DNA of 64,000 bases from Sipunculus nudus. Its lineage: Eukaryota; Annelida; Sipuncula; Golfingiida; Sipunculidae. How positions within the stretch are numbered: the first letter of the stretch is position 1; the number at the start of each line of letters is the position of its first letter. The stretch lies in the NCBI GenBank assembly GCA_026874595.1, contig CM049309.1, forward strand, positions 38,455,079 to 38,519,078. Reading direction: 5' to 3'. A program made the position numbers and the translations under genes. This document shows positions 11,126-22,725 of this stretch, one piece after another. Below the pieces are notes generated by a model, which searched no databases, was not told where the DNA came from, and saw only the letters and a program-made list of their open reading frames with translations.

Positions 11126-12315
11126 GCGTATACTTCAAGAGCACTATGAGGAGTGACTTAGGATCTTCACTTAGGATTTTCAAATTATGATCTGTTGGGT
11201 GATCATGTATCAGGGTAGATACACAAAGTGTTGTGTGCCATGGTCTGCACAGTGAGAGCTATTTATAGATTATTTCCTCATTAGGCGGGTAGAATATCGG
11301 AGTGATGGATCTATACTTATGATGCCCGGGGTAAATCTTGGTTTTTTTTTCCCCCCAAGTGAAGTATTGAGCAGGTAATAACCTGTTTAAATACGTACAT
11401 TTATACATTCGCTCTCATTCATTCACCCATTGTGTTGATCCTCAGTGAGGGGAGATGATGAATGAATTAAATCAGAGTTAAGGAATGAAGATAACTAAAT
11501 TTAAAAACAGGCTGTATCAGCAGCTGCATCAGCGCTGAGAGTCTGCTGTAATAGTTTGCTTAATCAGGGCTGATGATGGTGTTCAGGTATTTGGTGGGAT
11601 TTACACTTAATCCCATACTAGGCATATCAGCTTGTAAACCTCAGCTTTGCATGTGTCTGATGGGTGCCTTGTAGTTGAGCATGTGGGGGTCCAAAAAATG
11701 GCCATATATGATGACCCAGAAGGGAATTCTGACAACCACATGTTGATTGTGTAGAGGGACAATAACTGCTGTAACCATATGAGTTAAGTATCCAGATACT
11801 AATGCCCCCTTTTTTTGAAGATTTTTAAACAAATGTTATCTGTTATAAGAAATCAGAAAAAAATTATGGTGATGTTTTGTTCAGCAAACTGTCCAAAAAA
11901 AACTCTTATATATGTGTCTTGAAGGTATAATGTTTTTTTTTTTTCATTTATGTCATTTCTGTCTCCTGAAGAAATTGCTTTATATTAAATGCACGACAAA
12001 ACATGCTAAGGCGGGTAAGAGTTTAAAATGATTTAGAGAAAATACAAGCTTAAACATAAAAGCTACACATGTTAAAATATTTTCACAGAATTTAATACAC
12101 ATTCTGCCTCTAAAGTAAATGTTTAATCTTGTGTGCCATCTTCATTGTCTCATATGAAAGTAGAATTTGATGTAGTGGATTATGACAGAAACCAAATTTT
12201 TTCCCTGAGTTTTTTTTTTTCTGAGAATTTAGAAAATGTCAAAACCTGAAAACAAGGGACCAATGCTTAAAGAACTGTTGCAGTATTACAAATAAATAAA
12301 CGCTGTATATAATAT
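11126..12315 (+). other. DNAJC14: Probable DNAJC14 3'UTR with polyadenylation signal
   Basis: No coding sequence is seen after the DNAJC14 stop. Two overlapping AATAAA hexamers at 12291-12300 are followed about 15-25 bases later by a TGT-rich stretch, a plausible cleavage and poly(A) region. That would give a 3'UTR of about 1.2 kb. The end point is an inference. Confidence 0.5.
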
Positions 12316-13118
12316 ATGTTGTTTGTGAATTCTGCCATGTAGCCATATCTACCTGGATCACTATCCTTATCAGAGAACAAAAATGATGAATAGCCACATC
12401 CTACAGATTTAACATTTGCTTGAAAACTGTAGCAAACAATAGGACCTCACAGATGTATACATCAGAGTTCTGGCCATTAAAAAAAAAACTGTTAAACCAT
12501 GCCATTTAGGCATTACCAGTATGACAGTAGAATGTTTGGAATCAAAATAAATTTATTCTATGTGAAATATTTTCATTCTTTCAAAGTTCAGTAATAGGTC
12601 ATTGAATGTAACATTTTATGGTTACAGTGTGTGAAATCTCCAGGTTGGAAGTTTGTATTTGAAAGGAATGAGAGAGTTATCATAATCTCCAGTTATCTAG
12701 ATGATAAATATATACTTACGAGTTTGTGCTGTACCCAGACATGAAGTTGGTGGTATTAGAAAATCACGAGGTGAAAGTGTGTATTGAAAAGTCAATGCCT
12801 TATAATTCCTTGGTCAGGAAACCACACAAAACTTAATAATCTGGATCGATCATTTCAAATTTAGCTTTATTTTGGAAGAACCTTATATTTCAATTGCATT
12901 TGGTACTTACAGCACAGCCATGGAAAGGACAGCTTCGTTATAATCATGATAGGACTTAATATGATTTTTTTGGTGAAAATAGCTTCTAGGACTTAGCTGC
13001 ATGAGAAGGGAAAATACATGTAAATGCTTACATAATGTTGGTACCTAATGTTGAAATGCATTTGCTGAAAGCAGTTAGATATTGAATTATGAGCTCACTT
13101 CAAGGTGTTACTCCTGGT

Positions 13119-13630
13119 GTCAAACCACAGGCTCTTATTTGCTATTAGTGTAGATTTCAGTTAAATTTGTTACTTTTCTGGGTCATTTCCTTATAACTAT
13201 TACTTATCTGACATTTCCCTAACGTTTTTCACACTAAATGGTCCCATCTCTTTATATTTACCTAATATTTTGGGTCATTAGGTCTGACAGCCATGGCATA
13301 GCAACCGAGGATTCGCTTACTGATTGGTTGATATGTTTACTAATGGAATCTTCAGATGGTGTCACCGCTGACGAAACAACAGTTCAGCTAATCACACGTA
13401 CTTCAGATTTAGCCCAAAACCAATGTGCATGGCTGTCGAACCTAACGATGGGAGCATCTTGCCTGCCTATCCCAGATATTAAGCAAATAATAAAGAGATG
13501 GACCAAATAGTGTTGAAAACGCTAGGAACATATATCAGATAGGTTATAATTAGAAGGAAATGACCCAGAGAAGTATCAAATGTAACCGAAAACTAAATTG
13601 ATAGCAATTCAAGCACCTGTGGTCAAACAC
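13119..13630. mobile_element. Foldback / MITE-like element with long inverted arms
   Basis: The left arm (from 13119) contains AAACCACAGG, then TTCTGGGTCATTTCCTT, then GGTCCCATCTCTTTAT. The right arm carries the inverted forms in reverse order: AAAGAGATGGACCAAAT, then AAGGAAATGACCCAGA, then ACCTGTGGTCAAAC. Arms are about 130-190 bp and somewhat diverged. A 90-codon open frame in its centre shows no recognisable domain and is an accident of the palindrome. Confidence 0.75.
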
Positions 13631-16600
13631 AATTGCCATATGCTGGTAGTTAAATCTGATAGCTTTTTATTTAGATTCTGCCATGATGTTCACACACTGT
13701 CCAGCTGTACTTTTTGTTTAGATTTGTAAGTGTTAGGAAAAATGTCATAATGACTGCACTGTGTGCAGGATATGACTCGGATAAGTTATAATGTCAAGTT
13801 TGAGTTGCGTTATTTGAGTTACATTATTTAGAGGGTTACTCAGGAAGGGTTACTCAGAATCCCTGAGTAGGTGAAGGTCAGATCACAACTGTAACTGTGT
13901 GGAAAAATCTTGTGATAATAGTTATTTATGTTATTGATATCATTATTTATTGTGAATACCAAGTGCTTGTTAACATGGTAGAATAGGATTGATTATGCAT
14001 TTTCTTTTCTTTTTTGTTAATGAAGTAAAACTTCTATTGTTTGACCACCAATAGGGCCTCATTGAAATGGCTGTATTTTTGAGGTTGTTGTCTGAAGGGG
14101 TTGGACAAGCAAGGATTATTTCCTTTAACTCATATTACTGTACCATTTTCAGCTGTGTGCTGTGAGCAACATGATTCAAGTCCTTGTATCATAGAGATAT
14201 TGTTTAATGTGAATCATCTGCTTACTGACTACCAACATAGAAAAAATTCTAAATCAAACTGAAAAAAAAAAATCTTAACTGAGCATATGTGGAATGTCAA
14301 ACTGATTTTTAACTATGCTACAAAATGCACTGAAGTGGTTAGAGAATCTACTTTAGCACAAAAAAGTGCCTCAAAAAGAACAAAAAAGATTTTGACATTA
14401 TTAAGAGGTTTAAATGTGCAATATATAGATCAAAAGTAATTTTGACCATAACAGTGGTCTTTCTTTCAGAGATGGATACTGGACTTGTAGTGTTTGTCCT
14501 AGGCGTTTTTACTGTATATTAATGACTGTTAATCAAAGACGGCAGACCTTAACCCAGGATATTGACGGTGACCTTGTTATATTTTTTTTTCAAATACACT
14601 GGTCTGTCCTGGAAAACAGTAAGTAGTTAATGCTGATCTGCTTCGAACTAGAGACTTTTATAACAAGGCAAACAAGGTTTATCTATACAACTGAAAGGAC
14701 GTAAATGTGTCTGTCCAAGGTTGCAAGGGATGTTACAGAAGGGCCAGAAAAATAAAAGGCCACAAGAAGTTTGACTTGCGTACTACTGGATATTTTGAAG
14801 AAATTTATAGGTTTCAAATATTTTGAAATACAGTGGCAGTTTATTTAATATTATTATAATGAAGTATTCCCAATTTTAATGAGGATAATATCTAGTTCTC
14901 TACTGCTTGTTCCTTTGCTTAGTAAATTTTCTCACATTATGGGTTGTCCCCTAAACTTTACAGATCATCAGGCTTCTACTGGGGCTAATAAGGTCAAATT
15001 GTGGATTACTATCTACAGAGCATAAAGACTTTATTGTAAAGTCAGTAAATTGTAAACATGTAGGAAATTTCTGACTAATGCAGCATGAGCTAAAGCAATG
15101 AGAGAAGTCCTTTACAGCTACTCTGTAAGATTCTGGAATTATGTGATTATGTAAGCCTGGGAAGTTGGAATTAGAAGCAGATTTATTAATGTCTCTTTAT
15201 TAAGCTGTGTAATTGAGTGGTTAACAGATTGCTGATATACTGCACACAGCTGCCTGATATGTGTTAATATCTGGTTGCTGTGTGATGCAGAGACTAGCTC
15301 AGAGATAGAATTCGCAGGTGTAAAAAATATTGATGCATCTTGCACTAAAATACCCAATAGAATGAATGCTCTCAGAGTGTCGGATGTCATTCCTGGGGTA
15401 ATTTTCTTGTTATATACAGAGGGGCCCCACTATGATCAGGAAGACTAAGAATGATCTTGCACTCACATGCCATCTGTAGCCAGAAAGAGAAACTACTTAT
15501 CTTATTGATCATGTTTGTAGTGTATATCCACGATTATATTAAATTTGACACCAGTTCATGAATCCCCAGTGTGAAGTATGCTTATCCGTACATATTTGTT
15601 CATCATTCTGTGAAAATACAAATTCCACTGTGTTCTTTCTGACAGAAATACTCAAAACTTAAATGGATAAAAATATAAACCATACTCTATCAGATCAACA
15701 GCTTTAGAACTACAAAAAGTACTTAGATTATGAAAACCAGATAAATCAGAATCGCTGATACAGCATAATGTTGGCAGTGAGTAAGTAGTAAGTCTTTTGA
15801 GAATGAACAAAACACCGTGAGACTTCATCTTTGGGCGGTCATATGATGAATGTACATTTTAGAGGTTTCTTTTTAAAAGCCTTGCTTTACTATCTTTAAT
15901 GCATATTTCCACAATTTACTCATCTTTAATAAGAAAAATATGGATACTTGATAAGAAATAAGGCCTCAAGTAGAGTTTGATAACAATATATTTTATATGT
16001 AATAACCCAATATGCTCAAATATAGCTTGTACAATGCAACCTTTTCTTTGCGATGTCCTCAACGTCTTGAATAACGTTATGGCGAAGATCAAAATGTGAT
16101 CTGATAAATTAGAAGAACAATGACTCTCAAACAAGAACACCTTTCATTATATCACCCTTATTTTTCTTAAAATTGTAAAATAGGCCTTTGCACAGAACCT
16201 CTAAAACACACATTTACTGTCATATGTTGGGGGGGGGGGGGGTTAGGGGGGTTCAGTTCCTTGTTTCCTGGTATGTGATGATGAGGATCTCCAATGATAT
16301 GAGGCTGTAAGTGGGTAAAACTCCTTATTTAACTCTTGTTGGCCTCAGCCAGTAAGCAGTATTCTCACTATTCCGGCCATGTGTTCAGGTAACACAATGT
16401 ATTCTCTTAAACTGCTTTCGACTAATTATCCATGAAATGTTACTGATTTCATTGTATGCGTTTTTACCTTAATCAGGAAAACAAGAAATTTTCTTGATAT
16501 GTGAATATATAAGTAATGGAATATGCTAGAGAAATGTTTGAATATGGACGATTACAAAAAGAAAACAATATAAGTTGATAATGTGCCATGGTGTCCTGTC

Positions 16601-18627
16601 TCGTGTGGTGGTTATATCTGGAAATCCCAAAGGTGAAATGGGCTTGAAATGTGAACATATGCAAGTACATTTACATGGGTATTGTGGTGATGTTTTTAAA
16701 ACGTTGACTATGATAAGTAAATAAGAGAGTGGTATGAAAGTGAATGTGTGCTAAATTGTCCTAAGAAGCTGATTCAGAGAAATATTTGCTGTGTTTTATG
16801 AAATACTGTAGATTCTCTATTTCATCACCGCGGCTATAAAAAGAAACTTAAATTTTAAAATCTTTTTCTTTAACTCACCGTTCAGCCATAAATATATGGT
16901 TTATCTTTAATGAACTGTGAGAAGACATTCTGATATGGTGCACAGATTTGCCTTTGAAAATGTTGCCCCAAAAATGAGCTTACAGATTTGATGTTATCAT
17001 ATATGGCTCCATATAGATGACCTTTGACTGATCAGAATTGGCTCTTCATGAAATGTCACACTGATGTTAACAAATGAAACCATGATTAAATAATACAGTA
17101 ATGTCAACATATAGTGCCTGTGTATATTTTCTGTGGCAAACCAATGCCGTGATGTTAACACGTAGCTTCAGATAAAATGATGCAAAGATGTAGTTGCTGT
17201 TAAAACATTTCAAGAGATGTTTGCTTAGATCCTGACATGTAGCTCCTGATAAGCAGTGTAGTGATGTTAACACTTGTAGCTCATAATATATGACGCAGTT
17301 ATGTGAACTATTAGTTACTGATAAAAACACGGGGATATTAAGGTAGCATCACTGGCAAAATTAAAATTGTATTTTTTTACTGAATTAAAATGTCAAAACT
17401 CATTTCTAAGTTGAAAAGAAACATGATACAAGAAAATAAACTGGAGATAGTATCGTGCAGTTTGATATAAGCCCATTAAAAGTGGTTTGCTGTTACTGGA
17501 TTCTTAAAATTGTGATACATTCAAAATTAAAATTTTTAAAAAATGTTAAAATTTCATATGAAAATGAATGTGAATTTAATAAATACATATATCATCAGAA
17601 AAAGCTCTGTACCAAGTTTAAATGATATATACTTATGGGGTCTAATACTGAAACAGCATTTGGATTAATTTCAAATTTAGTTTTTTTTTTTGCCTTAGAT
17701 GCTACCTTAAAAACATATTGTAAGTAAGAGATAAAATAAAGTGGCTTACTTGACAATGTAACTACTATGTGGATAAGCGTGACTTTCAGGTGCATTCGCT
17801 GTAAATATGACTTGTATTTGACTGTAATGGTAGGTGAAATGCCTTAAAAGAATGATCTTGATATATCACTGGATTAATGAGCAGTATTTCACCACACATA
17901 TAAGATCTGGTCCAAAATAAATCTTCTCTGTCGATGATTTAGGACTATGGATCAATATGATATTCAATATATATCACAGTTTATCAGGTTTTCAGGGATG
18001 TGTAGCTTATTTCAGCAGCAGCTTGGTTGTATTGAAATTGAGCCCTTTTTGAAACTCAGCCGACATTAATCATGACAGTGGATTTATGTAAAGGCTCAAT
18101 GTGACACCAATACATTACAGAAACAACCAGTAAAGGATGACCTTCAGTGAAACTTAAAAACGACATTGCCAGAGGAATGGTTTGCTGATATCCTGACTGA
18201 AAAATATCATGAAATAAAGAAAAAATACTGTTTATTGTGATACAGGAATATAACCATACTTTTGCTGTTAGCATTCGCAGTGTAGGCCTACCCATGATGT
18301 AGTTAAAGATCCAGGTACATATTTGTATCGTGCTTTTCTCAAATGAAACCTAGATGATTATATGATTTATATTTTGGGGTGCTATTATCAGGTTAATTAT
18401 TTTATAAATAATCCTTAATGAGCTGCTGTAGTATTTTGTGAAGAATAGCGATGGGAGCAGAGTATATTTTTGTCATGGTGTAAAACACGAGTGATGGATT
18501 ATTTATTATAAATGCCAGTATTTTTGTGTTGCTGCAGGGGGAATCCCCTTAATCATAAACACATGAATGGAAATGTGGTCTTGTCAGCGAGTTATATTAT
18601 TTAAACGCATTTTGTTTCACTTCACAG

Positions 18628-18795
18628 GTTTTGTGTATTCGGGCACCGGGAGATGCACGGTGTGCCCAGGGTTAAGCAGATACGCAGGGTGGTAGTTTCA
18701 TTACAGTACTTACGAGGATAACTGAGAACTCCATCTTATATTGCTTTCACCTAACGTGATATGATAATTGTAATAAACAGGGATGCATTGTATTC
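18628..18795 (+). other. Exon-like island with acceptor and polyadenylation hexamer
   Basis: CACTTCACAG precedes a stretch that is GC-richer than its surroundings. It is open for about 30 codons in one frame, encoding FGHREMHGVPRVKQIRRVVV and a little more before a stop. AATAAA follows at 18772-18777. I recognise no domain. It may be a terminal exon of an unannotated transcript, a non-coding RNA exon or chance. Nothing upstream on this strand can be joined to it. Confidence 0.25.
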
Positions 18796-19199
18796 AACGA
18801 GTCCGTGTTGTTTTTCAACTCAGCTGATTATATTCCTTGTCAGTACATTAACTGCGCTCAAATTTAAACCATGAAAGCCACACACCTGAAAATTGGCATA
18901 TATTTAGATAAGGGCAAAATTTCCTGTCATTAATAAAAACAGTGATTACTTTGACTATTTCCACATAATGGACAAACAATAACTAATTAAATCCATTACC
19001 AGGGCATAAATTTTAATCAGGGTTATAAATTAATGCTGGCCCACTGGAACCTGCGAGTATTATAGGGGAGATCTGGCAAATTTTTGTTATAATAGGGCAG
19101 TATATATTTTTACACAGTCTGGTCACTTTCTTACAGCAATGAGACAAAAGTATTCAGCATTGGTTCCTGGAGAACACTGAAATTGCTCATTGGAATATT

Positions 19200-21850
19200 C
19201 TTAAACTTGGCAGCAGTATTGAGTCACATGGAAACTGGTGCCTAACAAAGAATGGTGGTTCTTACTACAATCCTGCTGCTTGCAGGAGTGGTTTGAAATA
19301 TTCTTATATCTCATGAGTGGCTTGAAATATAACGGTCTGAGATTGTGCATGTCCATAAAGCAATCACTTTTGTATGATGTCAATCTGTGCCTCTATTTTG
19401 GATGAAACATCTCTTAAAATCTTGCAGGTCCATCCATCAGTCTCGTATACAAGACTGGTGGTGTCTCTTTCAGTTACGTTTTCAGATATATCCATGGACT
19501 GATCTGATTAACTTGTGGTTTGATGTATAGGCCTGAAATTCTGCATGTCCATTGATCTTTGACCTTTTTTTTCAAATATTCAAGACTTATTTTGCCACCA
19601 TGGTGATTTTTGCATGACCTCCATTCGAATATTTCAGTGAAAATCACATCTCAAGAGTGGTTTGAAATATTCTGAAAATTTGCATGTCCATAGGTCTTGG
19701 GTACCTTTATGTCTTACCCAAGATTGGTGGCACCACCTACAGTTCTTTTCTGGGTGAAAATCCTTTCTCAAAACTTTGCATGTCTATCCATTTTGTTTGG
19801 TGGTGTTAACCTTCAATCACATTTGAGTGACATCTATCCATTTAAACTACTCAGGAGTTGTTTGATGTCTTGGTCTTCAACTGTGCAACTGCTTTCATGT
19901 AGCATCCATCAGTGCATCTGATTTTGGTGAAAATCACCTGTATTTTGCACATTCATACACCTTGAACAGCTTTCTCATATGCAAGACTGGTGGCACCATC
20001 TACAGTAGCATTTCATAGCATACATCCATGCACATGTTTCAGGAGTGGTTTGAGATATTTAGTTGCTTTTTGACTTCCCATGTTCTAGTATTTTAGCGAA
20101 CCTGTTAGCTTATACAAAGTTGCAACATTGTCTGTCTTTTGTACTTAATTTGATACAAAAATCAATCATGTGCAAAACATGTCAGATGGAGCTTATTTTA
20201 GGGCTATCTGCATCGACTTCGAATTTACAAGGTAAAAAAAAACAAAATACCTTTCAAAAATATTTTCCGACGAAATTGTCAAGCCAAATCGTGTAATATT
20301 TTACTGTAAAAATTCCAGAACCAGGCCTCTCAGGTTTGTTCAATGGTTCCAGTTTGATCATTTTTGGCCAATTTACATGAAGGTGAACCTTGCCATTTTG
20401 CCAAATAAGCATACCAAGATTACTATCTCAGAAATGTTAGGAGCTAGCATAACCAAATTTTATGCAAATGTTGGTTACATGACTAATTTGAAATTGAGGT
20501 ATTTGTGGTGGTACCAGTGGATCAATCTCTTTTTTTCAGGGCCCTCCATCTTTTGTACATTAAAATATAATATCCCAGGAACCATAAGGGCCAGCATCAC
20601 CAAATTATATGCAAAAATCAGTCACATGGCAAATGTTGAAGATTGAAATTTGTGTGGTGCCACCTGCAATGCCTTCCATTTTACAAGTCTAAAGCTAGAA
20701 AACCTTTGAAAATCTTCTCTGTAATCATGCAGCCAAATTATTTCAATATTTCACAAAAATTACCTCAGGGAAGATCCTTCATTTGGTTCCAGTTTGGTGA
20801 AATGTGGCCCGGTTACAGGCATTTGAACTTGGGTGTTTTGGCCAAGTAAGTATTCTAACATTACAATCTCAGAAACGGCAGAAGCTGGCATCACCAAATT
20901 TTTGCAAATGTTTGTCATTTATGTTATATTAGTAGTATGCTTACTTGGCTAAATAACTCAGTTCAGCTTCTGGTACTCTGGCAAAAATCACCTAACTGGA
21001 ACCATTAGGTAAAACTTAGAGAGCTCCTCTCTTGGATAATTTCTGTGAAATATAAAACAATTAGGAATGACAGCCAGTTGGCAGTCGGAGATTTTTTTAA
21101 GTTTTCATAGCATCCCCCATAAAATATTAAAAAGTTGATGCAGGTGGCACCACAGAAAGCTTGATCCTACAATGTTTGACATGCGACAGAGTTTTTCATT
21201 AAATTTGGTGATGCTGGTGGCTTTGCACATTTCATTTTTTTACTTGTTTTCGAAAGGATGGCATCAGTTTGTCCTTGGCAGGGTTCAGGTCTTAGCCTCA
21301 CATAAAGACATCATGGGATTTCTCAGACTTAAATTGAGATCAAGGTGATTTATTCCATTTTTGGGGTAAAAGACACAGGTTAAAAATTCTGGTTCTTAAG
21401 ATGCTCAGAAGTCTGACTTGTAATGAACCATCGAACCTGGGAAATTCAAATTTTGCTGAGAATGTAATTCAGGTTAGAAACTCAATTTGTAGATATTTAT
21501 GAGTGTCATCAAAATCCATAAGATTTTTGGTAAGTCACAACAGTGCCACTATAGTCTGGTGACCTCTGACCTCATTAAATAGGAGCGGATTTTGCTGGAA
21601 ATTGAATTAAGGTAAGATATTATTATGATTAATATTTCTGTTGAGTTTGATCAAAATCATCTTATTCTTCATAAGTTATTGCCGCAACACCACAAAGTAG
21701 CTGAGAAACCTCTGACCTTATTAAATATGCGTGGACTTTGCCCATAATCCGAATTGGGAGAGATATCTTTGGTAAGTAGTTATGGTTAGTTTGGTGAAAA
21801 TCCATAAATGTCTCCGTAAGTTATCACAGCGACACTAAAAATTCATTGAC
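19200..21850 (+). repeat. Decayed tandem-core repeats of the family B type
   Basis: Scattered copies of the unit: 'ATTTTGCATGTCCAT' followed by a 'CTTGGATAGC'-like stretch and 'GACTGGTGGCACCACCTAC'. The palindrome in GGTGGCACCACC form is near 19726, with GGTGGCACCATC near 19990. Related half-units occur to about 21180 (GCAGGTGGCACCAC). 21540-21850 has several ACCTCTGACCTTATTAAAT units. No clear end hairpins were found, so boundaries are approximate. Confidence 0.6.
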
Positions 21851-21914
21851 ATAGAGCAGACCGTGGGTAAACCATAATACGTCCCATCATAGACAGGCAT
21901 ATAAAAAAGGACAC

Positions 21915-22708
21915 ATTTTTTTACATTTAAAGTCATACTTTATTTACAAAAATATATGTACTATCGAGTCCAAGAAGTGCACACATATATATGATGTCAA
22001 TTCTAAATATCAGACCACTTCTGTATTATGTGTATTTCTGTCCCAATGTCCTTACCACTTCTGTATTATGTGTATTTCTGTCCCAATGTCTTTGCTTTCA
22101 CAGCATGATTTATAATGAAAACTCTTTCATATCAGAAATATATAACCTGATAAAGAGAACTTGACAAATTAACCTGACAGACCATACATCTTCCGAGGCA
22201 TCTTCCAGAGTTGCTGAAACACTTCACAATATTTGTGTGTGTTGATGATTTTTTTCCCCGTCAGATCAAAACTTTACATCAGCATGTCTTTCAGGTATTT
22301 ACTGGGACTAATATGCAGAATACTAATTTTCTAGGTCAAAATGTTAAAGATGTAGAATATTTTCTACAAAAAACTGGAATTCTATGCTTTAAATTTCTTT
22401 ACTTTGTAGGATGATCTTGAGTTGTGTACCACATAACCATTAAAATATCACTTCGAGATCTGTCAGTGGATGGGAATTACTTGTTGTAAATTACATGGTT
22501 TTTTTTCAGGTGATTACAGTAATGTTTCACTTGGTTGACACTTCCTTCAGACACTTAATGTAAGGAATCACAACCAACAAAATCATGCAGTTATTTGCAG
22601 TCCTGGTCTAAAGTCATCCTCTTCTTGAACAATAAATATAATCCTTTATTGAGTTCTTTCTTCAAGTCCTGAAGGTGAAAATAAAGACTCCAAGCCTTAT
22701 GACAAATG
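21915..22708 (-). other. POLE4: POLE4 3'UTR region, alternative poly(A) signals
   Basis: Minus-strand AATAAA at 22650-22645 is 59-64 bases downstream of the stop and would give a very short 3'UTR. A second at 21944-21939 would give about 0.8 kb, including the 40-bp duplication. Which is used cannot be told from sequence. Confidence 0.4.
22014..22093 (+). repeat. 40-bp tandem duplication in the POLE4 3' region
   Basis: ACCACTTCTGTATTATGTG and the following 21 bases occur twice head to tail, nearly identical, at 22014-22053 and 22054-22093. Confidence 0.9.
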
Positions 22709-22725
22709 TCATGAATCCATGGTGC
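22709..22725 (-). CDS. POLE4: POLE4 terminal coding micro-segment (17 nt plus 3'UTR)
   Basis: Acceptor TTCTTTCAG. Joined to exon 3 it completes glycine and gives GTMDS and TGA (22711-22709), the counterpart of GTLD at the human C-terminus. An AATAAA on this strand at 22650-22645 is 59-64 bases beyond the stop; another is at 21944-21939. A longer open frame through this exon in another phase is a shadow. Confidence 0.85.

Larger units (their letters stand above)
12316..19199. other. Intergenic, mostly unremarkable
   Basis: AT-rich DNA with no recognised gene. It contains the foldback element at 13119-13630, a poly-G tract near 16230-16242, and an exon-like island near 18628. Otherwise no structure was identified. 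Confidence 0.6.

Noticed and set aside
13238-13510. 90-codon open frame on the plus strand
   Set aside because: It lies across the centre of a foldback element, has no recognisable domain and no splice context.
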